A stretch of 42,989 bases of DNA from an uncultured Pelagibacteraceae bacterium (GCA_902523615.1 CABYZW010000008.1:1-42989); one strand, 5' to 3'. Counted from the first letter of the stretch, positions 19,579 to 33,017 are shown. Translations and numbers: made by a program. Notes: a model not told the origin generated them from the sequence alone.

Positions 19579-21114
19579 ATGGAGATAAATCCGTCAGAAG
19601 TTACAAAAATATTAAAAGATCAAATTAAAAATTTTGGTGAGAAGACAGAGGTCACTGAAGTTGGCCAAGTGTTATCTGTCGGAGATGGTATTGCTAGAAT
19701 TTATGGTCTTGATAATGTCCAGGCTGGTGAGATGGTTGAGTTTGCTGATGGTTCAAAGGGCATGGCTCTTAATCTCGAAACTGAAAATGTTGGTGCTGTA
19801 ATTTTTGGTGATGATAGAAATATTAAAGAAGGTGATGTTGTAAAAAGAACAGGAAATATTGTAGATACACCAGTTGGTAAAGAACTTTTAGGAAGAGTAG
19901 TTGATGGTTTAGGAAATCCAATTGATGGAAAGGGAGCTTTAGATAAAACTATCAAAAAAACAAGGGTAGAGGTTAAAGCTCCTGGGATTATTCCTAGACA
20001 ATCAGTAAGTGAACCAATGCAAACTGGATTGAAATCAATTGATAGTTTAGTTCCAATCGGAAGAGGCCAAAGAGAATTAATTATTGGAGATAGACAAACA
20101 GGTAAAACCGCTGTTGCTGTCGATGCGATTATAAATCAAAAAAAAATTAATGAAGCAGGAGATGAGAAACAAAAATTATATTGTATCTATGTTGCAATTG
20201 GACAAAAAAGATCAACAGTTAGGCAAATTCAAAAAACATTAGAAGAAGCTGGTGCAATGGAATATACAACCATTGTTGCTGCAACAGCTTCAGATTCAGC
20301 ACCACTTCAGTTTTTAGCTCCTTATACAGGTTGCGCTATGGGCGAATATTTTAGAGATAATGGAATGCACGCATTAATAATTTATGATGATCTATCAAAA
20401 CAAGCTGTAGCATATAGACAAATGTCACTTCTTTTAAGAAGACCTCCAGGTAGGGAAGCCTATCCAGGAGATGTATTTTACTTACATAGCAGATTGTTAG
20501 AAAGAGCAGCAAAACTAAGTGAGGAACATGGAGGAGGATCATTAACAGCGCTTCCAATAATTGAAACACAAGGTGGTGATGTTTCTGCATTTATTCCAAC
20601 AAATGTAATCTCAATTACGGATGGCCAGATATTTCTAGAAACAGAACTATTTAACCAAGGAATTAGACCTGCAATTAATGTTGGTTTATCAGTATCAAGG
20701 GTTGGATCTTCAGCTCAAACAAAAGCTATGAAAAAAGTATCTGGTTCAATGAAACTTGAATTAGCACAGTACAGGGAAATGGCTGCTTTTGCACAATTTG
20801 GATCAGATTTAGATGCTTCAACACAGCAGCTCCTTAACAGAGGCTCAAAACTGACCGAACTTTTAAAGCAAAAACAATACTCTCCAATGACAGTTGCAGA
20901 GCAAGTGATATCAGTTTTCTGTGGAGTTAAAGGATATTTAGATGATATTGATTTAAAAGAAGTTGCAAATTTTGAAAATAAAATAATTGAAAAGTGTAAA
21001 TCTGATAAACCTGAAATAATTGACTCAATTCAAAGTTCAGGAAAACTTGAAGAAGATAAAGAAAAACTATTAGTTGAAGTAATTAATAAATTAAAACAAA
21101 ACCTTAAATCATAG
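19579..21114 (+). CDS. atpA: ATP synthase F1 alpha subunit
   Basis: A 511-residue non-catalytic nucleotide-binding subunit of F1. The N-terminal barrel ([19 protein letters not shown]), Walker A GDRQTGKT at residues 170-177 and [17 protein letters not shown] are all standard. Its ATG directly follows the atpH stop, so the two are probably coupled. Confidence 0.98.
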   Translation: MEINPSEVTKILKDQIKNFGEKTEVTEVGQVLSVGDGIARIYGLDNVQAGEMVEFADGSKGMALNLETENVGAVIFGDDRNIKEGDVVKRTGNIVDTPVGKELLGRVVDGLGNPIDGKGALDKTIKKTRVEVKAPGIIPRQSVSEPMQTGLKSIDSLVPIGRGQRELIIGDRQTGKTAVAVDAIINQKKINEAGDEKQKLYCIYVAIGQKRSTVRQIQKTLEEAGAMEYTTIVAATASDSAPLQFLAPYTGCAMGEYFRDNGMHALIIYDDLSKQAVAYRQMSLLLRRPPGREAYPGDVFYLHSRLLERAAKLSEEHGGGSLTALPIIETQGGDVSAFIPTNVISITDGQIFLETELFNQGIRPAINVGLSVSRVGSSAQTKAMKKVSGSMKLELAQYREMAAFAQFGSDLDASTQQLLNRGSKLTELLKQKQYSPMTVAEQVISVFCGVKGYLDDIDLKEVANFENKIIEKCKSDKPEIIDSIQSSGKLEEDKEKLLVEVINKLKQNLKS

Positions 21115-21119
21115 ATAAG

Positions 21120-23415
<2,296 letters not shown>

Positions 23416-23416
<1 letters not shown>

Positions 23417-23808
23417 TGAATGAAGAATTTAAAATTGAAATAGTAAACCCTGAACAATCTTTTTTAGTTAAAGAGGATGTATTAGAGGTAGTAGTACCTG
23501 CTTTTGAGGGTGAAATGGGAATATTAAAAAACCATATACCAATTATTTCATTTTTAAAACCTGGGATTATTAAAATTTTTTCAAAATCAAAAAGTGAAAG
23601 TTATTATGTAGAGGACGGAATTATTGAGTTCCAAAACAACAACTTATCAATCTTGACTAGCACCATATTTAATATTTCAGATATGGATAAATCAATACAA
23701 CAAAATTTGCTCAAACAAGCTCAAGATGAGTTAAACAAAACAGAAATAAACGATCAATTAAAATATTTAATAGATCAAAAGATTGAGGTTTTAAAATCGC
23801 TCAATTAA
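23416..23808 (+). CDS. atpC: ATP synthase F1 epsilon subunit
   Basis: A 130-residue subunit with an N-terminal beta-sandwich (FKIEIVNPEQSFL, FEGEMGILKNHIP) and a short C-terminal helical part (QQNLLKQAQDELNK). It completes F1 and couples it to the c-ring. Its 3' end overlaps the end of the convergent nudH by eight bases, leaving no room for a conventional terminator after the operon. Confidence 0.94.
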
Positions 23809-24277
23809 TTATTTTTTCAATTTTTTCTTTTAGTTCCTTGTAAACATGCATTTTAAAGTCAACTACCACGTCAGTTAGTAATTCTAAGTCAATCCATTTC
23901 CACTCTAAAAATTCTGGTTTATTAGTTTTGATATTAATATCATTATCATTTCCTAAAAATCTCATTAGAAACCATTTTTGTCTTTGTCCTTTATATTTAC
24001 CTTTCCATATTATACCTAATAAATGATCTGGTAGCTCATAACTTAAAATACCATCGATTTCTTTGATTAACTCTACATTTTTTATACTAGTTTCTTCTTC
24101 TAGCTCTCTGTAAGCTGCAGACAAAAAATCCTCTCCTTTATCAACTCCTCCCTGTGGCATTTGCCAAATATCTTTAGGATTATCAATTCTTTTGGCGACG
24201 AAAACTTTATTATCTTTATTTAAAACAACTATTCCTACTCCATTTCTAAGAGGAAGATCTTTAAATCTTTCTTTCAT
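23801..24277 (-). CDS. rppH: RNA pyrophosphohydrolase (Nudix)
   Basis: A Nudix hydrolase of the RppH/NudH type that removes pyrophosphate from RNA 5' ends or cleaves dinucleoside polyphosphates. The Nudix box GGVDKGE, then RELEEETSI, fits, preceded by IWQMPQGG as in RppH. I chose the ATG at 24277, which gives 158 residues and an N-terminus reading MKERFKDLPLRNGVGIVVLN as in relatives; an upstream ATG at 24304 would add nine residues and overlap ctpA. It follows ctpA by one base and is the last gene of a minus-strand operon. Confidence 0.92.
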   Translation of the reverse strand: MKERFKDLPLRNGVGIVVLNKDNKVFVAKRIDNPKDIWQMPQGGVDKGEDFLSAAYRELEEETSIKNVELIKEIDGILSYELPDHLLGIIWKGKYKGQRQKWFLMRFLGNDNDINIKTNKPEFLEWKWIDLELLTDVVVDFKMHVYKELKEKIEKIIN

Positions 24278-24278
24278 C

Positions 24279-25415
24279 CTAACCGTTAAGAAGTTTAATA
24301 GCATAATTTAATTGATTATCAGTTTCAGTTTTTATTCTAAAATCATCTGTTTCTTCACTAATTTCTATATCAGGGGCTACACCAACTTCAGATATTGATT
24401 TTCCAGATGGAAGATAATATTTCGCTACAGTTAATCTGATTGCACCACTATTTTTTAATGGTATTATTGATTGAACTGATCCTTTTCCAAAACTATTTTC
24501 ACCTAATAAAATTGCTCTTTTGTGATCTTTTAAAGCTCCAGCAACAATTTCAGAAGCTGATGCAGAACCGTTATTTATTAAAACAATTAATGTTTTTCCA
24601 TCGATCAAATCTCCACTTTTCGCAAACCATTTTCTATTTTCAGAAATTTTTCTACTTTTAGTAGATACTATTTCGCCGTTTTCTAAAAAAAAATCAGAAA
24701 TTCTAATCGCTTGCGAAAGTAATCCCCCAGGATTATTTCTTAGATCTAAAATATATGACTTTACCAAGTTATCTTTCTCAAAATTTTCGATTTCTTTTTT
24801 AATTTGTTTTCCACTGTTTTCATTGAAAGATGTCAGCCTGAGATATCCAATATTCTTTTTTAGAAGATCAGCTTTTACAGATTTAATTTGAATAATTTCT
24901 CTAACAATATTGAATGTCAAAGCTTTTTTTTCCCCTCGTCTTCTAATTGTCAATTCAATTGCTGAACCTACAGGACCTCTCATTAAGTCGACTGCCTCAC
25001 TTAAAGACTTTCCTTGGACCTGTATATTATTAATTTTAACAATATAATCTCCCGATTTAATACCAGCCTTTGAGGCTGGAGTATCATCAATTGGAGAAAT
25101 TACTTTTACGACTCCAGACTCCATACTTACCTCAATTCCAAGTCCTCCAAACTCTCCACTTGTTTCTGTTTTCATTTCGTTAAATATTTCTGGCGACATA
25201 TACGCAGAGTATGGATCTAAAGATTGAAGAAGACCATTTATCGCTGAGTCCATACTTTCAGATTGATTAACTTCATCCACATATTCTTTATTTATTTTTT
25301 CAAGAACCTCACCAAATAAATCAATTTTTTTATAAATATCATTTTCTGATGAACAAACAACTTGAATATAAAATATGTTAATTAAAAAAAATAATCTTAA
25401 AAATTTTTTTATCAT
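24279..25415 (-). CDS. ctpA: C-terminal processing protease (S41), exported
   Basis: A 378-residue periplasmic serine protease. A signal peptide is visible (KKFLRLFFLINIFYIQVVCS; the Cys near residue 21 could even be a lipobox). A PDZ domain follows (GGLGIEV to LSEAVDLMRGPVGS, about 85-165). The S41 core has the Ser in NGSASASEIVAGAL and the general-base Lys in FGKGSVQ. It trims C-termini of exported proteins and is often linked to peptidoglycan hydrolase turnover. Shorter than many family members because the C-terminal tail is reduced. Its start overlaps the rsfS stop by four bases. Confidence 0.93.
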   Translation of the reverse strand: MIKKFLRLFFLINIFYIQVVCSSENDIYKKIDLFGEVLEKINKEYVDEVNQSESMDSAINGLLQSLDPYSAYMSPEIFNEMKTETSGEFGGLGIEVSMESGVVKVISPIDDTPASKAGIKSGDYIVKINNIQVQGKSLSEAVDLMRGPVGSAIELTIRRRGEKKALTFNIVREIIQIKSVKADLLKKNIGYLRLTSFNENSGKQIKKEIENFEKDNLVKSYILDLRNNPGGLLSQAIRISDFFLENGEIVSTKSRKISENRKWFAKSGDLIDGKTLIVLINNGSASASEIVAGALKDHKRAILLGENSFGKGSVQSIIPLKNSGAIRLTVAKYYLPSGKSISEVGVAPDIEISEETDDFRIKTETDNQLNYAIKLLNG

Positions 25416-25762
25416 ATAATTAATTTTTCTTTTGGAATAAATTCAGACCACATTTTTTCAAGTTCATAAAATTTTCTTTTTTCAGGATGGAAAATGTGAA
25501 CTATGAGATCAATTCCATCAACCAATTTCCATTCGCTACTATCTTTTCCCTCAATCTTAGAATCTTTTACCCCATTTTTTTTTAATTTTTCAAGAACTTG
25601 TTCTGATAATGACTGAATATGTCTTGATGAAGTACCGCTCGCAATAATCATGTAATCTGCCATCGAACTTTTATCTTTTAAATCAATACTTACAATATCT
25701 AAAGCTTTATTTATATCTAAGGTTTTGATGATTGTATCTTTTAAATTTAAAATTTTATCCAT
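25412..25762 (-). CDS. rsfS: Ribosomal silencing factor RsfS
   Basis: A 116-residue RsfS/Iojap protein that binds ribosomal protein uL14 and blocks subunit joining during starvation. The DLKDKSSMADYMIIASGTSSRH block and EGKDSSEWKLVDGIDLIVHIF are the family signatures. It lies between nadD and ctpA, its usual alphaproteobacterial place, but the rlmH gene that often follows it is absent. Confidence 0.95.
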   Translation of the reverse strand: MDKILNLKDTIIKTLDINKALDIVSIDLKDKSSMADYMIIASGTSSRHIQSLSEQVLEKLKKNGVKDSKIEGKDSSEWKLVDGIDLIVHIFHPEKRKFYELEKMWSEFIPKEKLII

Positions 25763-25779
25763 TAACTATTTTAACCCTA

Positions 25780-26301
25780 TCAAATTTTTCTTAATTGAGA
25801 AGATGAAATATTAACTTTATTAAACTCTACAAATTTTAGTTTTTTATTATTTAAAGTTTTAAATGTCATTGAATTTAAAGACCTTTTTTTATATCCATGA
25901 CGATCAAAGACTATAATGTTACATTTTTGTGAAATTGCTTTCCATTTATACCACTTATGAAAAAAAATTAAATTATCCGCACCCATTAAAAAGTAAATTT
26001 CAATCTTTTTATTTCGGCTTAAATAATTTATTAAATTAATTGTTTTGTTAGATCTAATTATATCTTCATAAAATTTTACTTTTATAAGATTATTCTTACC
26101 TATAATTTTTTTGCAAAATTTTTCTCTAGCTAAAAGACTTACAGTGCTAAGTTTCTTAAAAGGATTTTTTTTTGTAATCGCCCAAATTATTCTTTTTAAT
26201 TTGAATCTTTTTATTGCCTCTTTAGATATTGCAAGATGACCTTGGTGAGCAGGATCAAAAGAACCACCAAGAATTCCAATTTTATCTTTTTTTAGACTCA
26301 A
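25780..26301 (-). CDS. nadD: Nicotinate-nucleotide adenylyltransferase
   Basis: A 173-residue nucleotidyltransferase that joins ATP and nicotinate mononucleotide to make deamido-NAD. GGSFDPAHQGH holds the HxGH motif (His19, His22), and the C-terminal ISSSQLR is the second ATP-binding motif. The protein stops two residues after that motif, about 20 residues shorter than typical NadD, which has a further helix there. One base separates it from proA. Confidence 0.92.
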   Translation of the reverse strand: MSLKKDKIGILGGSFDPAHQGHLAISKEAIKRFKLKRIIWAITKKNPFKKLSTVSLLAREKFCKKIIGKNNLIKVKFYEDIIRSNKTINLINYLSRNKKIEIYFLMGADNLIFFHKWYKWKAISQKCNIIVFDRHGYKKRSLNSMTFKTLNNKKLKFVEFNKVNISSSQLRKI

Positions 26302-26302
26302 A

Positions 26303-27552
26303 TTACTTCCTTATTTTTCCATTACTTGATACTTGGTACTTATAAGAGACTAATTGATTTAATCCAACTGGTCCTCGTGGTGGTAAAGTATTTGTAGATA
26401 TTCCTACCTCTCCACCAAAACCAAATTCTCCTCCATCGGCAAATTGTGTTGAGGTATTATGCATAGCAATTGAACTTTTAACTTCTTTAAGAAATTTTCT
26501 AGCAGTCTGTTTGTTTTGAGTAATTATAGAATCAGTATGCATTGTTCCATACTTATTGATATGATTGATCGCTTCATCTAAATTTTTAACTGTTTTTACG
26601 GAAACAACTGGTAATAAATATTCTTTAGACCAATCTTTAATTGAGGCTTTTTGTACTTTACCATGATAAAATTTTATAATTTTATTATCTCCAATAATTT
26701 TACACCCACTATTTTCTAAATTCTTTAATAAAGGATTAACTAATTTTTTAACTATTTTTTCATGTAATAAAATTGTTTCTGTCGCTCCGCAAATGGCAGT
26801 ATTTCTCATTTTGGCGTTATAAATAACTTTTTTTGCAATTGAAAGATTTGCATCTTTATCCACATATGAATGACATAAACCCTCTAAATGTCCAATTAAT
26901 GGGATAGAAGATATTTTTTGAACTTTCTTTACTAGACTTTTTCCTCCTCTTGGAATTATTACATCAATAAAATTATTCATTTTAGTTAAAAGTAAATCAA
27001 CTATCTTCTTTTTTTTAAAATCAATAAATTGAACAAAATTTTGATCTACTTTATTTTTTTTAAGAGACTCTCTAAATAATTTTGAGAGTATACGATTAGA
27101 ATAAAATGCTTCAGAACCACCTTTTAAAATTACTGAATTACCAGACTTAAAACACAATGAGGCAATATCTGAGGTAACGTTAGGTCTACTTTCATAAATC
27201 ACACCAATTACTCCTATGGGAATTGATACTTTTGAAATATTTAAACCATTAGGCCGCTTCCATTTTTCTAAAACAATATTAGTTGGATCTTTTAATCTAA
27301 TTATACTTTTAATTGAATTAATAATGTCTAAAATTTTTGCGTTATTTAAAACTAATCTTTTTACCAAATTATCTTTTAACTTTATTTTACTGGCAATTTT
27401 AATATCTTTTAGATTTTCATTTAAGATTAACTTTTTATTTTTTGATATTAAATGCAGGTAATCTTTTAGGACTTTATTTTTTTTTTTAGTTTTTAATTGA
27501 GTAGAAAATGCTTTTTTTGATTTTTTACCAATTTTTTTTAACAAATTACTCA

Positions 27553-27553
<1 letters not shown>
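26303..27553 (-). CDS. proA: Gamma-glutamyl phosphate reductase
   Basis: A 416-residue NADPH-dependent enzyme producing glutamate-5-semialdehyde in proline synthesis. IGVIGVIYESRPNVT is the family signature, and the catalytic Cys255 lies in NTAICGATET. FADGGEFGFGGEVGIST near the C-terminus is also typical. The Lys-rich N-terminus contains an A11 run in the coding strand (27477-27487). Its ATG overlaps the proB stop by one base, so the two steps of the pathway are coupled. Confidence 0.97.
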
Positions 27554-29641
<2,088 letters not shown>

Positions 29642-29659
29642 TTAATTTTAGTTGTACTA

Positions 29660-29914
29660 TTAATTGGGTTTTACTGAAACAAAAGTTCTATCTGATTTGG
29701 TCTTTTTAAAAACTACTTTACCTTTAATCACAGAGAAAATTGAGTGGTCTTTACCCATTCCTACATTCTTTCCAGGAAATATTTTAGTACCTCTTTGTCT
29801 AATAATTATATTTCCAGGTATCACAGTTTCACCACCATATTTTTTAACACCTAATCTTCGACCAGCGCTATCTCTTCCATTTCTAGACGATCCACCTGCT
29901 TTTTTTGTTGCCAT
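29660..29914 (-). CDS. rpmA: 50S ribosomal protein L27
   Basis: An 84-residue bL27. The N-terminus [20 protein letters not shown] is typical; this tail reaches the peptidyl transferase centre, and there is no cleaved prepeptide as in Firmicutes. Eight bases separate it from rplU. Confidence 0.97.
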   Translation of the reverse strand: MATKKAGGSSRNGRDSAGRRLGVKKYGGETVIPGNIIIRQRGTKIFPGKNVGMGKDHSIFSVIKGKVVFKKTKSDRTFVSVKPN

Positions 29915-29922
29915 AACTATTC

Positions 29923-30321
29923 CTACTTATTTACCTCTTTTTTAGGTGCCTCTTTTTTTGAAGGCTTAGAAATTTTTTCAGCTTCAGACAGAACCTTTCC
30001 ATCTTTTGAAAAAATTTTATTAATTTTGATTAAAGAGTATTCTTGTCTATGTCCATTTTTTCTTCTCGAGTTTTGTCTTCGTCTTTTTTTAAATATTAAG
30101 ACAGTTCTATTTTTACTATTTTTAATTAAATTTGCTTCTACCTTTGAACCTTGAACCATTGGTGTTCCAATTTCAATTATCTTGTCATCGCCGTAAGCAA
30201 GTATATCATTGAATTCTATTTTACTATCAGTTTTGGAGTCAGGTAATTTTTCAATTTTCAAAATTTCACCAGGTTTTACCTTATACTGTTTCCCACCTGT
30301 TTGTATAATTGCATATGACAT
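29923..30321 (-). CDS. rplU: 50S ribosomal protein L21
   Basis: A 132-residue bL21: [17 protein letters not shown] at the N-terminus and the [19 protein letters not shown] rRNA-binding segment. After the ~103-residue core there is a lysine/glutamate-rich tail ([12 protein letters not shown]), a common kind of extension in alphaproteobacteria. It is the first gene downstream of a good promoter at 30347-30374. Confidence 0.95.
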   Translation of the reverse strand: MSYAIIQTGGKQYKVKPGEILKIEKLPDSKTDSKIEFNDILAYGDDKIIEIGTPMVQGSKVEANLIKNSKNRTVLIFKKRRRQNSRRKNGHRQEYSLIKINKIFSKDGKVLSEAEKISKPSKKEAPKKEVNK

Positions 30322-30346
30322 ATTGTAACTGATTTTTAGTTAACGC

Positions 30347-30374
30347 AATATAGTCCTAGCTTAGTTTTAGTCAA
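30347..30374 (-). promoter_or_regulatory. Sigma-70-type promoter for rplU-rpmA(-obgE)
   Basis: On the minus strand a TTGACT (-35) at 30374-30369 and a TATATT (-10) at 30352-30347 are separated by 16 bases, ending 25 bases before the rplU ATG. It is among the best promoter matches seen in the window and lies in the 63-base gap before rplU. Confidence 0.6.
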
Positions 30375-30384
30375 GCTCTATAAA

Positions 30385-31104
30385 TTAGAAATTATCCTTT
30401 AAATCTCTTAGTTTTGAAAATGTTTCTATATTATTAGCTTTGAGAAATATATTAGAATCTATTTCCTCACCCAAAATAGTCGGTATTGTTGGCAGATTAT
30501 TCTCAAGTTTTTTTTTGATATTTATTATTTTTTTTTTAAGAATAAGGTTTTCAGGGTCATGTTGAATACAAAAATTTGAATTTTGAAGCGTATATTCATG
30601 TCCACAATATATTTCTGTCTCTTTTGGAAGTTTTTTAATTTTGCAAAGAGAGTTAAACATTTGCTCAGAGGTTCCCTCGAAAATTCTACCGCAACCAAGA
30701 GAGAAGAGTGTATCACCAGTAAAAATTTTTTTCTCATTAAAAAAATGAAATAAAATATGTCCACTTGTGTGGCCAGGAGTATGAAAAATTTTTGCTTCAA
30801 AACTATCTGCTTTCCATGTTTGGTTGTCGTGAACAAATATATCAATTTCAGGTATACGATCCTTATCGCCTTCAAAAGCAACTATTTTAGAATTATATCT
30901 TTTTTTTAACTCTAAATTTCCTCCAATATGATCATAATGATGATGAGTGTTCAAAATATACTTTAATTTTATGTTATTATTTTCGATGAACTTCACTATT
31001 GGAGTTGACTCACCGGGATCAACTACACAAGCATTTATATTATTTTCATCAATTATGAGATAACTATAGTTATCTCTAAGACATCTTATTATCTCAATTC
31101 TCAT
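30385..31104 (-). CDS. gloB: Hydroxyacylglutathione hydrolase (glyoxalase II)
   Basis: A 239-residue metallo-beta-lactamase-fold enzyme hydrolysing S-lactoylglutathione to lactate and glutathione. The metal motif HHHYDHIGG is present, followed by HTPGHTSGHI, FTGDTLFSLGCGRIFEG and CGHEYTLQN, in the GloB order. Slightly shorter than the 250-260 residues usual in the family. Its start overlaps the metW stop by 11 bases, so it is translated from the metX transcript. Confidence 0.93.
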   Translation of the reverse strand: MRIEIIRCLRDNYSYLIIDENNINACVVDPGESTPIVKFIENNNIKLKYILNTHHHYDHIGGNLELKKRYNSKIVAFEGDKDRIPEIDIFVHDNQTWKADSFEAKIFHTPGHTSGHILFHFFNEKKIFTGDTLFSLGCGRIFEGTSEQMFNSLCKIKKLPKETEIYCGHEYTLQNSNFCIQHDPENLILKKKIINIKKKLENNLPTIPTILGEEIDSNIFLKANNIETFSKLRDLKDNF

Positions 31105-31702
31105 TTGATTTCTCTATTAAAAATATCCCCAATTCTGAAAATAAATTCTTTGTTAGTAAATTAGAATTGTTAATGTTAGATACATTTTCATTTATTAGTG
31201 CTAGTGACTTAAAAATTTTAAAATTTATTTTTTGAGAAAATTTAAAAAAATCCTTGATGGTACACATATGGATATTTGGTGTATTGTACCACTCATGAGG
31301 CAATGTTTTAGTCATTGGCATAGTTCCTTTAATTAATAAATTGAGTCTTACTTTCCAGTGTCCAAAATTTGGAATAGTAACTATAGCCTTTTTTCCTACT
31401 CTTAAAAGCTCCCTGATGACTGCCTCTGGATTTATAAAGGCTTGTAATGTTTGACCAAGAACAACATAATCAAAAGACTTATTCGGAAATTGTTTCAGAT
31501 CAAATTCTGCGTTACCTTCAATAACTGTTAATCCTTTAGAAATACAAGCTTGAACTTTTTCTTTTGATATTTCAATACCTCTAATATCAACGTTCTTATT
31601 TTTTTTAAGAAATTCCATAAGAGTTCCATCATCACAGCCAACATCTAAAACTCTTGAATTTTCATCTACTATATCTGAAATTATTTTATATTCTGGCTTC
31701 AT
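31094..31702 (-). CDS. metW: Methionine biosynthesis protein MetW
   Basis: A 202-residue protein with a class I methyltransferase-like fold (VLDVGCDDGTLMEFLK as motif I; FDYVVLGQTLQAF; NFGHWKVRL, a MetW signature). MetW partners MetX and is needed for homoserine acetylation in several proteobacteria. It starts five bases after metX, which supports the pairing. Confidence 0.95.
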   Translation of the reverse strand: MKPEYKIISDIVDENSRVLDVGCDDGTLMEFLKKNKNVDIRGIEISKEKVQACISKGLTVIEGNAEFDLKQFPNKSFDYVVLGQTLQAFINPEAVIRELLRVGKKAIVTIPNFGHWKVRLNLLIKGTMPMTKTLPHEWYNTPNIHMCTIKDFFKFSQKINFKIFKSLALINENVSNINNSNLLTKNLFSELGIFLIEKSNEN

Positions 31703-31707
31703 AAGAA

Positions 31708-32823
31708 TTATTCAACATAGGATTTATCTAAAAAGTTTTTGAGAGTTTTTAAAAAGTCGGGAACATTCAACAAAAAAGAGTCATGGCCCTTGTCAGACAC
31801 TATTTCTACAAAGGCAACATCTGCTCCAACAGCGTTTAGTGCAATTACTATTTCTTTATTTTCTTGTGTTGGATAAAGCCAATCAGAAGTAAAAGACATT
31901 ATAAAAAATTTAGTCTTTGAGTTCTTAAAAGCATTAGATAAATTACCATCAAATTGTTTAACTAAATCAAAATAATCCATTGCTCTAGTTATATAAAGAT
32001 AACTATTTGCATCAAATCTATCTACAAAAACTGAGCCCTGATATCTTAGATAACTTTCTATTTGAAAGTCTGCATCAAAACCAAATTTAAGATCATCTCG
32101 TTCTTGTAATTTTCTGCCAAACTTTTCTTGGAGACCTTTCTTGGATAGATATGTAATGTGCGCAGCCATTCTGGCAACTGCTAAACCTTTATCAGGAGTA
32201 CTTTTAGTAGAAGAATATTTCCCATCAGACCAATTATTGTCAGCTGTAATTGCTTGTCGTCCAAGTTCATTGAATGCTATATTTTGTGCAGAATGGCTTG
32301 GAGTACAGGCTATGGGCACGGCTGTTTTTGCTTTTTCAGGAAAGTTACTAACAAATTGTAAAACTTGCATTCCACCCATAGAACCACCAACAACAGAAAA
32401 AAGTTTTTTTATTTCAAAATGATCTAGCAAATTTACCTGAGCATTGACAATATCATTAATAGTAATTACAGGAAAATCTGTTCCATATATTTTTTGTGTT
32501 TCTTGATTAATATGACCAGGTCCAAATGATCCCATACAACCACCAATAACATTTGCGCAAATAACAAAATATTTATTTGTATCTATAGATTTATTCGGAC
32601 CAACTGCATAAGACCACCAACCATCTTTTTTAGTTATTGGATTTAAACCCGTTACAAATTGGTCACCAGTTAACGCATGGCAAACTAGGATTGCATTATC
32701 TTTTTTAGCATTAAGTGAACCATAGGTTTCATATGCTAGTGGGAAATTATTTATAATTTGACCACAATCTAACTTTAATGGTTTATCAACAATAATCGTT
32801 TTTATTTTCTCTTTTAAATTCAT
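31708..32823 (-). CDS. metX: Homoserine O-acetyltransferase
   Basis: A 371-residue alpha/beta-hydrolase-fold acyltransferase that activates homoserine for methionine synthesis. The nucleophile Ser148 lies in VGGSMGGMQ and the triad His in DKGHDSFLLN; NVIGGCMGSFGPG is a MetX signature. Some MetX-fold enzymes use succinyl-CoA, so acyl specificity is not certain. Transcription is likely from the promoter at 32915-32943 through a SAM-II riboswitch, so expression should fall or change with S-adenosylmethionine level. No Shine-Dalgarno is obvious before the ATG. Confidence 0.95.
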   Translation of the reverse strand: MNLKEKIKTIIVDKPLKLDCGQIINNFPLAYETYGSLNAKKDNAILVCHALTGDQFVTGLNPITKKDGWWSYAVGPNKSIDTNKYFVICANVIGGCMGSFGPGHINQETQKIYGTDFPVITINDIVNAQVNLLDHFEIKKLFSVVGGSMGGMQVLQFVSNFPEKAKTAVPIACTPSHSAQNIAFNELGRQAITADNNWSDGKYSSTKSTPDKGLAVARMAAHITYLSKKGLQEKFGRKLQERDDLKFGFDADFQIESYLRYQGSVFVDRFDANSYLYITRAMDYFDLVKQFDGNLSNAFKNSKTKFFIMSFTSDWLYPTQENKEIVIALNAVGADVAFVEIVSDKGHDSFLLNVPDFLKTLKNFLDKSYVE

Positions 32824-32830
32824 AATTTGA

Positions 32831-32869
32831 GCTAAAATACGAATTGTGAGAAAAAAAAACTATTTTAGC
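32831..32869 (-). promoter_or_regulatory. Nine-base inverted repeat joining the riboswitch to the metX start
   Basis: On the minus strand GCTAAAATA (32869-32861), the conserved 3' strand of the SAM-II aptamer, is perfectly complementary to TATTTTAGC (32839-32831), which ends seven bases before the metX ATG. A 21-base loop containing nine consecutive T separates the arms. The hairpin and the aptamer cannot form together, so this is a candidate expression platform. Confidence 0.55.
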
Positions 32870-32908
32870 GGTTTTTTTAAAGCGCTCGCAATTCAGTTAA
32901 ATCAGCGC
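32861..32908 (-). promoter_or_regulatory. SAM-II riboswitch aptamer upstream of metX
   Basis: Read on the minus strand, the element has GCGCTGATTTAACTG, then ATTGCGAGCGC (P1 strands GCGCT and AGCGC), an A-rich linker and CCGCTAAAATA. Order and conserved bases match the SAM-II (metA-type) class found in front of metX/metA in alphaproteobacteria and marine metagenomes: the P1 hairpin loop pairs with the 3' strand to form the SAM-binding pseudoknot. It ends 38 bases before the metX start codon. Confidence 0.9.
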
Positions 32909-32914
32909 ATGAAC

Positions 32915-32943
32915 TGTGTACAAGAAGTTATTTAGTATGTCAA
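32915..32943 (-). promoter_or_regulatory. Promoter of the metX-metW-gloB transcript
   Basis: A perfect TTGACA (32943-32938) and a weaker TACACA (32920-32915) are 17 bases apart on the minus strand. Transcription from it would start about seven bases on, at or next to the first base of the SAM-II aptamer. Confidence 0.5.
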
Positions 32944-33017
32944 TTTTAAAAATATTTTAACTAATACTATATAAAAAATCGTGATTTTATTTATAAAGAG
33001 CTTAAAAATTAAAACAG

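Noticed and set aside
20351..20590. Antisense reading frames within atpA and other long genes
   Set aside because: They lie opposite strongly conserved coding sequence, lack recognisable domains and look like shadows of the codon pattern.
30327..30341. Small AACT/AGTT inverted repeat before rplU as an autoregulatory L21 leader
   Set aside because: Four-base AT-rich arms are expected by chance and no known L21 leader motif is recognisable.
32851..32860. T-run on the minus strand after the SAM-II aptamer as an intrinsic terminator
   Set aside because: It is not preceded by a stable GC-rich hairpin; the pairing found joins sequences on both sides of it, so it forms a loop instead.
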